Assembly (NCBI GenBank): GCA_030594665.1
Contig: JAUVET010000074.1
Location: forward strand, 1-6,723
Source: Methanosarcinaceae archaeon
GTDB taxonomy: Archaea > Halobacteriota > Methanosarcinia > Methanosarcinales > Methanosarcinaceae
Reading direction: 5' to 3'
DNA length: 6,723 nt
In this document: in pieces, positions 1-6,626 of the stretch
Layout of the letters: each line of letters begins with the position of its first letter
Position numbering within the stretch: position 1 is the first letter of the stretch
Made by a program: the position numbers and the translations under genes
Notes under the pieces: model-generated
The model's database searches: none
What the model was told of the DNA's origin: nothing
Seen by the model: the letters and a program-made list of their open reading frames with translations, nothing else

Positions 1-2609
1 ACAGGATGGCTTTTTTCGCTCTCCTTTGAATCGTCCGAATCAAACAGGATCAACTGGGTATATTTGGCGTTGGTCTTACCTTTCGTTCTTTTCCCGTCAC
101 TCCGGGTTTGGGCACCACTCATAACACTCTCGTTCTCAATATCCTGCAAGATATCATTTGCCCTCTGCGTAACCTTATGCGGAACTCCTGCAAGCCGTGC
201 CACATGGATACCATAACTCCTGTCTGTAGCACCAGGCATGATCTTTCGCAGGAATACAAGCTCATTCCCGTCTTCTTTCACTGCAATGTGGTAGTTCTTG
301 ACACGCTTGAGTGTATTTGCAAGATCTGTAAGCTGGTGGTAATGAGTTGCGAACAGTGAGCGAAACCCCACCCGACCTTTATTGTGAATGTACTCCACAA
401 CCGCTTTTGCAATGCTGTATCCGTCATAGGTGCTCGTGCCGCGCCCGATCTCGTCAAGGAGCACAAGGCTTTGTGGGGTTGCGTTGTTCAGTATGTTGGC
501 AAGTTCTATCATCTCCACCATGAACGTGCTCTGCCCGCTCGCAAGGTCGTCAAAGGCGCCGATCCTTGTGAATACCCTATCAGCGATCCCGATGGATGCA
601 TGTGATGCAGGAACAAAGGAACCTGCCTGCGCCATGATGACAATGAGTGCGATCTGGCGCATGTATGTGGATTTACCTGCCATGTTCGGTCCGGTTATCA
701 GCATGAACTGGTTATCCGTGCAGTCCATTTCGGTATCGTTCGGAACAAACCCGCCCGGAACCGAGTTTTCCACAACAGCATGCCTTCCGTCCCTGATAAG
801 TATCCTGCAGTCGCTGCCAATACCCGGTCGCGTGTAATTGTTGTTCGCCGCCACTTCGGCAAGGTTTGCGATCACATCAAGTTCTCCAACCAGTGCAGCG
901 GTTTGCTGGAGTTCCTTTGAGCGTGCCGCAATAATGGAATTGATCTCGGTGAGGAGTTCGTATTCAAGAGCCACCATCTTCTCGTCGGCAGAAAGGATCA
1001 TTCCCTCACGTTCCTTGAGTTCGGGCGTGTAGAACCGCTCGGCATTGGCCAGGCTCTGTTTCCTGATATAGTCATCAGGAGCCTGTGCTACATTGGCTTT
1101 TGTGACCTCGATGTAGTATCCGAACACCCTATTGTATCCAACTTTCAGTGATTTGATACCTGTCCGCTCGCGCTCTTTTTGCTGGAATGCGGCAATCCAT
1201 TGCTTGCCGTTTCTTGTCAAACCTTTAAGTTCGTCCAGTTTTTCGTTGTAATCCGACTTTATCATCCCGCCTTCCCTGACAGTTACCGGCGGCTCGTCAA
1301 CGATCCCCCTTCCGATAAGGTCTGTGAGGTCTTTAAGTTCGATGAAATCTTCAAGTCCCTTGCGGATGTTGTTCAACATTTCCGAATCAATACCATCACT
1401 TAAGGAATCGATAATGGTGGGTACGACCTCCAGAGAATTTTTAAGGGCTACAAGGTCACGGGCATTTGAGTTCCCGTACACGATACGCCCGATGAGGCGC
1501 TCGATATCACGGACATATGAAAGGTTTGACCGCAGGTCAAAGCGAAGCATCGTGTTGTCTTTCATTTCCTCGACAGCATCAAGCCTGCTGTTGATATCCT
1601 TAACAGAGATGAGCGGCTTAAGCAGCCATTTCCGGAGCAGCCTGCTGCCCATTGGGGTCTTTGTTTCGTCCAGCACCCGCAAAAGCGATGTGTCATTCCC
1701 CTCGCCGCGCACGTTCTTTGTGATCTCAAGATTCCGCAGTGTGATGGAGTCCAGTATCATGAACTCGGATTCCGAATAGGTCTTGAGTGTGTGGATGTGC
1801 CCGAGTTCCCGCATCTGCGTGGCGATGGCATATTGAAGTGCTGCGCCGGCAGAGGATATTGCACAGGGCAGTTTTTCACATCCCATGCCTTCGAGCGTGG
1901 AGACATTGAAATGCTCCTGCAATCGTTTTTTTGAGTCTTCAACCTCAAACGCATCTGCATCGAATTCCTGGACTATTATTTTTAGTTCCCGCAAGCGTTC
2001 GACGATCCCCTCACCCTCACCCTCGTCCCCGAACAGTGCAGGTGGCATGATACACTCGGAGGGACGCATTCGTGCGGCTTCGCTTGCTATCATGTCAAAC
2101 GGCGCGCCGTCTTTGAACTGGGTTGTAAGAAACTCTCCTGTGGAAACGTCTAAAAATGAAACACCGAAATTAAATTTAAAGTTAGACTTAGACTTAGATC
2201 CAGTCGTTTTTCCCGAAATCGCCATGAGATAATTATTTGCAGTGTCGGCAAACATCGATGGATCAATGGCAGTACCGGGTGTAACTACTCTCACAACTCC
2301 CCTCTTCACAACGCCCTTTGCTTTTTTTGGGTCTTCGAGTTGCTCACAGATGGCGACCTTGTACCCTTTCTTGATAAGGCGCGGCAAGTAGTTGTCAATG
2401 GCATGGTAAGGTATCCCTGCAAGCGGCATCTTTTCGCCGTCTTTATTTTTGCCGCGTGTTGTGAGTGTTATCTCAAGTTCGTGCGCGATGGTCTTTGCAT
2501 CCTCGCCGAATGATTCATAGAAATCACCCATCCTGAAGAATATCAGCGCATCCTTGTGCTGTTTTTTCGCGTCGTAGTACTGCTGCATCGCAGGGGTAAG
2601 TTTGCTCAT
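1..2609 (-). CDS. mutS: DNA mismatch repair protein MutS (MutS1 family), 3' end cut off by the window
   Basis: MutS recognises mispaired or looped-out bases in newly replicated DNA and uses ATP to signal to MutL. The frame is open from the ATG at 2609 to the window edge (869 codons). The N-terminal mismatch-binding motif is F30-Y31-E32 within GDFYESF. Connector, core/lever and clamp regions follow. The ATPase domain has Walker A GPNMAGKST at residues 640-648, and Walker B ends in LLDEIGRGTS with D719-E720. The signature ATHYHQLTDL comes after that. A charged linker leads to QLILF at 852-856. Bacterial MutS is about 850 residues and methanogen forms are somewhat longer, so probably only a few to a few tens of residues are missing. 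Spot checks at the start, middle and end show a single unbroken frame. Two low-complexity insertions occur at about residues 138-143 and 194-201. The gene is much richer in G+C than its upstream neighbours. It has its own promoter and need not depend on the cassette. The family call is very secure. Confidence 0.98.
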   Translation of the reverse strand, partial: MSKLTPAMQQYYDAKKQHKDALIFFRMGDFYESFGEDAKTIAHELEITLTTRGKNKDGEKMPLAGIPYHAIDNYLPRLIKKGYKVAICEQLEDPKKAKGVVKRGVVRVVTPGTAIDPSMFADTANNYLMAISGKTTGSKSKSNFKFNFGVSFLDVSTGEFLTTQFKDGAPFDMIASEAARMRPSECIMPPALFGDEGEGEGIVERLRELKIIVQEFDADAFEVEDSKKRLQEHFNVSTLEGMGCEKLPCAISSAGAALQYAIATQMRELGHIHTLKTYSESEFMILDSITLRNLEITKNVRGEGNDTSLLRVLDETKTPMGSRLLRKWLLKPLISVKDINSRLDAVEEMKDNTMLRFDLRSNLSYVRDIERLIGRIVYGNSNARDLVALKNSLEVVPTIIDSLSDGIDSEMLNNIRKGLEDFIELKDLTDLIGRGIVDEPPVTVREGGMIKSDYNEKLDELKGLTRNGKQWIAAFQQKERERTGIKSLKVGYNRVFGYYIEVTKANVAQAPDDYIRKQSLANAERFYTPELKEREGMILSADEKMVALEYELLTEINSIIAARSKELQQTAALVGELDVIANLAEVAANNNYTRPGIGSDCRILIRDGRHAVVENSVPGGFVPNDTEMDCTDNQFMLITGPNMAGKSTYMRQIALIVIMAQAGSFVPASHASIGIADRVFTRIGAFDDLASGQSTFMVEMIELANILNNATPQSLVLLDEIGRGTSTYDGYSIAKAVVEYIHNKGRVGFRSLFATHYHQLTDLANTLKRVKNYHIAVKEDGNELVFLRKIMPGATDRSYGIHVARLAGVPHKVTQRANDILQDIENESVMSGAQTRSDGKRTKGKTNAKYTQLILFDSDDSKESEKSHP
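2007..2030 (-). other. G-quadruplex-type motif inside mutS
   Basis: On the coding strand four G-runs (GGGG, GGG, GGG, GGGG) are separated by loops of 4, 3 and 3 nt. This satisfies the common G3+N1-7 rule for a quadruplex in DNA or mRNA. It encodes a Gly-Glu-Gly-Glu stretch at about residues 194-201 of MutS, probably a surface loop in the connector domain. Confidence 0.6.
2181..2198 (-). repeat. Three-unit hexamer repeat inside mutS
   Basis: TCTAAG, TCTAAG, TCTAAC on the coding strand encode Ser-Lys-Ser-Lys-Ser-Asn at residues 138-143. The stretch falls at the junction between the mismatch-binding and connector domains, just before FKFNFGVSFLDVSTGEF. It is in frame, so it adds residues without breaking the gene. 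It looks like a replication-slippage insertion. Confidence 0.8.
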
Positions 2610-2617
2610 TTTTTGGT

Positions 2618-2622
2618 ACCTT
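2618..2622 (-). promoter_or_regulatory. Weak ribosome binding site of mutS
   Basis: AAGGT lies 8 nt before the mutS ATG on the minus strand and shares AGGT with the archaeal Shine-Dalgarno consensus GGAGGTGAT. The ATG at 2609 is preferred because the protein then begins MSKLTPAMQQYY, which matches the usual MutS N terminus directly before the FYE motif. Confidence 0.5.
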
Positions 2623-2665
2623 GGGGTTTGTTGGTTCTGTCGCCCTCACTTCATAATCGAGATTG

Positions 2666-2673
2666 TATATAAA
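2666..2673 (-). promoter_or_regulatory. Archaeal TATA box for mutS
   Basis: The minus strand reads TTTATATA within a longer AT stretch (2661-2680). It is a close match to the methanogen TATA consensus. A start about 25 bp downstream would fall near 2643 and give a leader of about 34 nt. This gives mutS its own promoter at the downstream edge of the AT-rich cassette. The rest of the 2610-2760 gap holds no gene. I found no convincing terminator in it: there is no T-run on the minus strand just after the nuclease stop and only weak imperfect inverted repeats. Confidence 0.6.
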
Positions 2674-2760
2674 TATATTAAGTTTTTAGAGTATGTCCTT
2701 GGATAATTCAAAAGTGTTATTGTCCTGAATGTTATTTACTTAATTTATCAAATTACTGGT

Positions 2761-3396
2761 TCAAGTCAAGTCAAAAAATAAATGGTATATTATAATGTGC
2801 GTGTTAGATGATGATCTAGTATGTGTTGAGGACATCACACACTCAATTCCAATGTCTTCTCTTAATTCAATACAATCGCTTTTTTCACCAATTTTCGCTG
2901 CGATTTTTTTTTGAACGAGTGAAAAGTCACCTTTTTGAACATATGCAATCATGCCTGCATTGCGTTCATCTTTAGAATATTTCTCTGTAATAAAACATCC
3001 TAACCCCCCATCTCCAACATATTCAGTATAACCTATTCCATAAATTCTTTTAGCTTCAAAGGCGAAACTACAGTTGCCGGCTATGAAAAAGACTAAATCA
3101 GGTTCAGATTCATCATATTTATGTTTTACACGGTTTACTTCTTTTGGACGATATATCACTTTCATTAAATGTTGTCCAATTTGACCAGATATCGATGAAG
3201 AATTTTCAATATACCAATATATTCTTTTAGTAATTTCATTTTCATGGGATGTTTGGATATCTGATGATGATTTGACAAAATCGTATGCTTCAAAAAGTGG
3301 GTCTAAAATCAATTTTTTAATTATATCGGTGTCATTTTTCACAGATAAATTTGATAGAAAGTTTTTTGGAATTCTATGGCTACAAGTTGACATCAT
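2761..3396 (-). CDS. Putative PD-(D/E)XK restriction endonuclease, partner of the adjacent methyltransferase
   Basis: The predicted 211-residue protein carries a PD-(D/E)XK-like active site: E98-P99-D100 followed by a hydrophobic strand, then F-E114-A115-K116-R. An earlier helix containing HENEITKRIYWYIEN could supply the family's N-terminal acidic residue. After the EAKR strand comes YVGDGGLGCFI and then AGMIAYVQKGD, an arrangement I associate with restriction-type nucleases of this fold, although I cannot name the family. The inferred role is cleavage of DNA that the upstream enzyme has not methylated. The frame can be extended to a TTG at 3411. ATG at 3396 (or 3393) is preferred because GAGG sits 6 nt before it. 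It begins 8 nt after the methyltransferase stop, so the two genes are very likely co-transcribed and translationally coupled. It contains a run of nine A (2904-2912). It could instead be a non-cutting accessory protein. Confidence 0.72.
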   Translation of the reverse strand: MMSTCSHRIPKNFLSNLSVKNDTDIIKKLILDPLFEAYDFVKSSSDIQTSHENEITKRIYWYIENSSSISGQIGQHLMKVIYRPKEVNRVKHKYDESEPDLVFFIAGNCSFAFEAKRIYGIGYTEYVGDGGLGCFITEKYSKDERNAGMIAYVQKGDFSLVQKKIAAKIGEKSDCIELREDIGIECVMSSTHTRSSSNTHIIIYHLFFDLT

Positions 3397-3402
3397 CAAT
3401 TT

Positions 3403-3406
3403 CCTC
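3403..3406 (-). promoter_or_regulatory. Ribosome binding site overlapping the methyltransferase stop codon
   Basis: On the minus strand TTGAGGAAATTGATGATG contains the methyltransferase TGA (3407-3405), overlapped by GAGG (3406-3403). Two consecutive in-frame ATG codons (3396 and 3393) follow. Spacing is 6 nt to the first and 9 nt to the second. The arrangement decides against the upstream TTG start and suggests that ribosomes finishing the methyltransferase reinitiate on the nuclease. Confidence 0.6.
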
Positions 3407-6284
3407 AACAAATTAGTTGATTATAAATTTCAGCAATCTCTTGCTTAACGTCATTCAATGCTTCAACCCGTGTCCAATCATTCAACCGATTGCTCTTATA
3501 AATTATAAGATTATTCTCACTATAAAATTTCAGTTTCTTCTCTTCAAGAATATCGGCTTTATCTATTTGTTGTAAGTAGTCATTTTGAATAATTTGACTT
3601 AATTGCTTTAAAGTAGTTGATATATTATAGTTTGTTTTTAATTTTTCATTAGAAATATTGAACCTGACCAACGCTCCTAGGAAATCAGATTCAAAACAAT
3701 CTGCATTTAATTCGCATCCTTTTTCAAGCATAAAGGCAAAAGATTTTTGAAACAATTCAACATACTCTTTAAAATCGTTAGCATGTACAAGATTATTTCC
3801 TTTTCTTTTTTTGATATTTTGATAATCCATTATTTGTAACTTTTCGTAATCATCAAGATCATAAAAAGAAAAAATCAAATTATTTAAATGTTCTTTAAGT
3901 TCTTCTTCGTATTTTTCAATTCGAATTTCTTCTACTTTTTCTACAATATCTTTTACCAATTGAGATTTATCCTCAATATCTGGTATAGGAATGCTTAACA
4001 AAGAATCTTTGTTAAACCTTGAATAATTCCCATTCTCTCTGTGCTTGTACAATATATCAAGGTAAAATGATCCTAAGGCTGAATTAATTATTGCTTCGAA
4101 TAGATTATAATATATGTGCGGTATATCCTCTTTCGTTTTAAGTATAAAGAATGCTCCAGAGAATATTATAAAATCTTCAGTGAAAGCCGCTGCTCCATTT
4201 GAACCAATTCTTTGTATTATCAGTTTTTTTCCTTGGAACAATTCAATAGGTCGTGCTCTTTCTAATTCTTCTGGTATATAATTGATATAGTGGTGTTTTT
4301 CAGAAATAAAAAAGGGCTTGACTAGTTTAGTAGAGTCAATATATGGGTGCCAATGTTCACCCTTGCATGTTTGACTTTCAAATATTTTTCTTGCTTCTTT
4401 TGTTGAACCATGTTTGTCTGTAGAATATGGAGTTAATCCCATTTTAACAGTGGCATATTCCCCGAGAGATGCTTTATCGTGTTCAATTTTATCTATTAGA
4501 TTCATATATGTAGCATATCCAAGAGTTCCAATACGCCAGTAACGATCGCCACTTGAATCATCAGTTATTTTCTCATAAGGAATCCAACTTTTGTCGCTTT
4601 CTTTAACAATTATTTTATTTGTCAACTCTGAAAATTTATTCTTCTCAGGTACTATAAATTCGATGTCGTTTTCTTCTTTATTTTTTTGTTTGAAATAAAG
4701 TATGCACGCAGGTTCATCAAACACATCAAGTTTAGTGATATTAATGAATTTAGTCAATGTGTACTCATTAAGAAATGCATTTCTGAATTTTGTTGCATAT
4801 TTGTTTGTAAAATTCGTGAGATTAACAATTATGGATGCTAAAGTATCTTCTTTCATCCACTCTTTTGTTTGAAAAAGGAAGTGTTGAGAACTTTGGTAAT
4901 CTGAAACAAAATTCCTCTTTTTTGTCAGTTGTTTTTTTTCTTCGTCATCAAATTTATATCCCCATGGCGGATTTCCCATTATTAGGTCGAATTTAAAATC
5001 AAATATATTCTCTTCGAGTAGTGAATTTGCTTTAATTAAATTTGTGCCATAGAGCCCAGGAAACATGAAATGTTTTGTCCCACATTTGTGCTTATCAAAC
5101 ACTTCCTGCTGAATCAAATCGGTGTCAACAGACTCAAAAATTTCAATATATAGGCTGAAAGCTGCAACACGTAGTGCATTTCCATCTAAATCAATGCCAT
5201 ATATACACTTTTGTAATAACTGACGTTTTTCTGTTAAACTTAGTGTTCTGTTTAAATATTTTTCACGTTCAGAATGTATTCTCTTAAAAGATTTCACTAA
5301 AAAAATGCCAGACCCGCATGCACTATCTAAAATTTTTAATGTGCCATGTTGTGCTTTTTTTAGAATGTTCTGCTCTTGAAATACGGAATCAACCATAAAA
5401 TCAGCTATGTTCTCGGGTGTGAATACGATTCCTTCACTATTTTTTTTTTCACCTGACAGAAACTCTTGATATATATTGCTGATTAAAATTATTGGTATTT
5501 TATCAAACTTGTAGGGAACTAAAGTTGTTTGTCCATCTGAATATGTGTAGAATTCCCCAAAAACACGTTTAAGTAAATCTATTGCTTCTTCACTTTTAGT
5601 GTCGATTTGATTATAATCAAAAATATCTCCGTTCAAGATTTTGTTATAGCAATCAAAAAGATGAATTAAATCTGAAAATCCTGTTTTATCAGGTTTCTCA
5701 AAGATATCAAGTAACTTGGTGTATCCCATACGGTCTTCAATGAATCGGATATAAAGACATCTATCGATTAATTTTTGTGCGACATCTGAAGGATTACAAC
5801 ATGGATTAATGCTTAATATTTTGATAATATTTTTTCTGATATCAACCAAATTTGATAGCAAATCCTTATCTATAGGAGTTCTTTTTAATTTTTTCTCTCT
5901 TTCACGAAGTTTCTTGCTAATCTCTTCCCAAAAATAACCATTATCGATGTTTTCCTTCTTCAGAAGATCCATATATTCAATGGCTTCTGGTGAATTCTCT
6001 CCGTATTCAAATGAGTTTATTTTTACATTATCGAGAGTAGAGAATTCAGTCGGTTTTGTTTTTGAATCACATAAAACAATTTTACTATCATCTAAGATTA
6101 GTACAAAAACTTCTGATTCATTTTTGTTCCAAATATCGCGATGAATATAATATATTTCATTGTCAAGATTTGGAGTTTCAGATAGTTGTACAAAATCAAT
6201 ATAACCAAAGTTCGATTTATGTCTATAAACACCCTTTTCATTAAAATCATCTGATGGAAGATCAAGACTTTTTAAAATTGACAT
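3405..6284 (-). CDS. Eco57I-like N6-adenine DNA methyltransferase / specificity protein of a restriction-modification system
   Basis: This 959-residue protein should transfer a methyl group from SAM to adenine in a specific DNA site. In order it has: an N-terminal domain (1-115) with IWNKN at 51-55 and a strand pair ending CDSKTKP; a helical region with RCLYIRFIEDRMG (175-187), typical of Eco57I/type IIG relatives; FTPEN (288-292), a motif X-like segment; SAM motif I D-S-A-C-G-S-G (320-326); acidic motif II GIDLDGNAL (363-371); and catalytic motif IV NPPW (438-441), which indicates an amino-group (adenine) methyltransferase. A probable target recognition domain follows (about 600-770, MGLTPYSTDKHG at 615-626), then a charged helix (780-800) and an extra C-terminal domain with DWTRVEALNDV (936-946). 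I see no PD-(D/E)XK site in the N terminus, so cutting is probably left to the downstream gene. The ATG at 6284 has a good ribosome binding site. Its A+T content is high, and it contains an A10 run at codons 279-282. Confidence 0.93.
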   Translation of the reverse strand: MSILKSLDLPSDDFNEKGVYRHKSNFGYIDFVQLSETPNLDNEIYYIHRDIWNKNESEVFVLILDDSKIVLCDSKTKPTEFSTLDNVKINSFEYGENSPEAIEYMDLLKKENIDNGYFWEEISKKLREREKKLKRTPIDKDLLSNLVDIRKNIIKILSINPCCNPSDVAQKLIDRCLYIRFIEDRMGYTKLLDIFEKPDKTGFSDLIHLFDCYNKILNGDIFDYNQIDTKSEEAIDLLKRVFGEFYTYSDGQTTLVPYKFDKIPIILISNIYQEFLSGEKKNSEGIVFTPENIADFMVDSVFQEQNILKKAQHGTLKILDSACGSGIFLVKSFKRIHSEREKYLNRTLSLTEKRQLLQKCIYGIDLDGNALRVAAFSLYIEIFESVDTDLIQQEVFDKHKCGTKHFMFPGLYGTNLIKANSLLEENIFDFKFDLIMGNPPWGYKFDDEEKKQLTKKRNFVSDYQSSQHFLFQTKEWMKEDTLASIIVNLTNFTNKYATKFRNAFLNEYTLTKFINITKLDVFDEPACILYFKQKNKEENDIEFIVPEKNKFSELTNKIIVKESDKSWIPYEKITDDSSGDRYWRIGTLGYATYMNLIDKIEHDKASLGEYATVKMGLTPYSTDKHGSTKEARKIFESQTCKGEHWHPYIDSTKLVKPFFISEKHHYINYIPEELERARPIELFQGKKLIIQRIGSNGAAAFTEDFIIFSGAFFILKTKEDIPHIYYNLFEAIINSALGSFYLDILYKHRENGNYSRFNKDSLLSIPIPDIEDKSQLVKDIVEKVEEIRIEKYEEELKEHLNNLIFSFYDLDDYEKLQIMDYQNIKKRKGNNLVHANDFKEYVELFQKSFAFMLEKGCELNADCFESDFLGALVRFNISNEKLKTNYNISTTLKQLSQIIQNDYLQQIDKADILEEKKLKFYSENNLIIYKSNRLNDWTRVEALNDVKQEIAEIYNQLIC
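5440..5449 (-). repeat. A10 homopolymer in the methyltransferase coding strand
   Basis: Ten consecutive A on the coding strand encode the E-K-K-N stretch at residues 279-282, a few residues before the FTPEN motif. A one-base slip would stop the protein before the SAM-binding and catalytic motifs. Shorter runs occur elsewhere in the cassette (A9 at 2904-2912, A8 at 4932-4939), so AT-rich composition may explain it. Confidence 0.9.
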
Positions 6285-6289
6285 TTTTA

Positions 6290-6295
6290 ACCTTC
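6290..6295 (-). promoter_or_regulatory. Ribosome binding site of the methyltransferase gene
   Basis: The minus strand reads GAAGGT followed by TAAAA and the ATG at 6284. The purine-rich match to the Shine-Dalgarno consensus at about 5 nt supports this ATG as the start. No competing in-frame start with a comparable site was seen close by. Confidence 0.55.
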
Positions 6296-6324
6296 TTTCG
6301 TTATTTTTATCTGCACACAGTTCT

Positions 6325-6332
6325 AATATTTA
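6325..6332 (-). promoter_or_regulatory. Possible archaeal TATA box for the methyltransferase-nuclease operon
   Basis: TAAATATT lies in the 93-bp gap between the ribbon-helix-helix gene and the methyltransferase. A start about 25 bp downstream would fall near 6303 and leave a short leader of about 18 nt that still includes the ribosome binding site. The box is flanked by the inverted repeat CAGTT/AACTG (6318-6322 and 6341-6345). The background is AT-rich, so chance matches are likely. Confidence 0.4.
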
Positions 6333-6377
6333 TCATGTACAACTGCATTCCATTTCAATTTTCTAGAATTTCATAAA

Positions 6378-6563
6378 TTACATGGTAGAATAATCCGAAT
6401 ACTGTAATATATTTTTTCGTACAGATTCCTTTACAAATTCTTGAACAGAAACAAAACCTAATCTTTTATCGTTTTCTATTACTTTTTTGATTTCATCTAC
6501 CATCTCTGTAGGGATTCCGATTTTTTCATATTTTGTCTTGGTCTTCCCACTATATGTAACCAT
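6378..6563 (-). CDS. Small ribbon-helix-helix (CopG/MetJ-type) DNA-binding protein
   Basis: This 61-residue protein fits a ribbon-helix-helix fold. A short basic N terminus (KTKTKYE) leads into a strand YEKIGIP (12-18). Helix A (19-31, TEMVDEIKKVIEN) follows, then a turn RLGFVS and helix B (39-53) with VQEFVKESVRKNI. The GxxSxxEFVxxxVR pattern is the usual signature of archaeal members. Such proteins dimerise, insert a two-stranded sheet into the major groove, and act as repressors or antitoxins. No toxin gene follows: the next gene is the methyltransferase, 93 bp away, on the same strand. A role as regulator of itself or of the restriction-modification operon is therefore inferred. The start at 6563 has GGTGA 4 nt upstream, and the only other internal Met (M21) would remove the strand. 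Its specific target is unknown. Confidence 0.8.
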   Translation of the reverse strand: MVTYSGKTKTKYEKIGIPTEMVDEIKKVIENDKRLGFVSVQEFVKESVRKNILQYSDYSTM

Positions 6564-6581
6564 ATATTCACCATATATTTA
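6560..6581. repeat. Two tandem 11-bp repeats over the start of the ribbon-helix-helix gene
   Basis: The plus strand reads CCATATATTCA then CCATATATTTA, two adjacent 11-bp units differing at one position. They cover the start codon (6561-6563) and ribosome binding site of the ribbon-helix-helix gene. The 8-mer ATATTTAC, formed at the right-hand end of the second unit (6575-6582), recurs at 6605-6612. Tandem half-sites about one helical turn apart are the kind of operator that ribbon-helix-helix dimers use, so autoregulation is plausible. Confidence 0.65.
6568..6572 (-). promoter_or_regulatory. Ribosome binding site of the ribbon-helix-helix gene
   Basis: GGTGA on the minus strand matches five bases of the archaeal consensus GGAGGTGAT and lies 4 nt before the ATG at 6563. 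It is embedded in the 11-bp tandem repeat, so a protein bound there could also affect translation start selection or early transcription. Confidence 0.5.
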
Positions 6582-6603
6582 CTACATGACTTTCGGAGAT
6601 TTA

Positions 6604-6611
6604 GATATTTA
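6604..6611 (-). promoter_or_regulatory. Possible TATA box of the ribbon-helix-helix gene
   Basis: TAAATATC lies about 45 bp upstream of the ATG. A start about 25 bp downstream would fall near 6582, immediately before the 11-bp repeats. A nearer TAAATATA (6574-6581) is only 11 bp before the ATG and would put the start inside the gene, so it is less likely as the promoter. Confidence 0.35.
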
Positions 6612-6626
6612 CCATCAACCTAAATG

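Noticed and set aside
430..2232. Several plus-strand open frames of 60-150 codons inside the left third
   Set aside because: They lie antisense to mutS, whose minus-strand frame is continuous with all family motifs. They show no recognisable motifs and are shadows of a G+C-richer coding region.
2701..2760. Transcription terminator after the nuclease gene
   Set aside because: Only weak imperfect inverted repeats and a duplicated TGTCCT (2694-2699 and 2721-2726) are present. There is no clear stem or T-run on the minus strand.
3396..3411. TTG at 3411 as the nuclease start
   Set aside because: ATG at 3396 or 3393 has GAGG at suitable spacing. The TTG lies before that site, with no better Shine-Dalgarno, and would overlap the methyltransferase end.
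5947..6244. Plus-strand open frames of about 60 codons opposite the methyltransferase N terminus
   Set aside because: The antisense strand of an AT-rich gene often has such frames. There is no ribosome binding site or family signature.
6357..6372. Palindrome TTCTAGAA after the ribbon-helix-helix gene as terminator or operator
   Set aside because: The perfect part is only 8 bp, with no loop and no following T-run. It is expected by chance in AT-rich DNA.
6378..6563. Antitoxin of a toxin-antitoxin pair
   Set aside because: No small toxin gene follows within the 93-bp gap. The upstream partial frame is too short to judge, so only a general DNA-binding role is supported.
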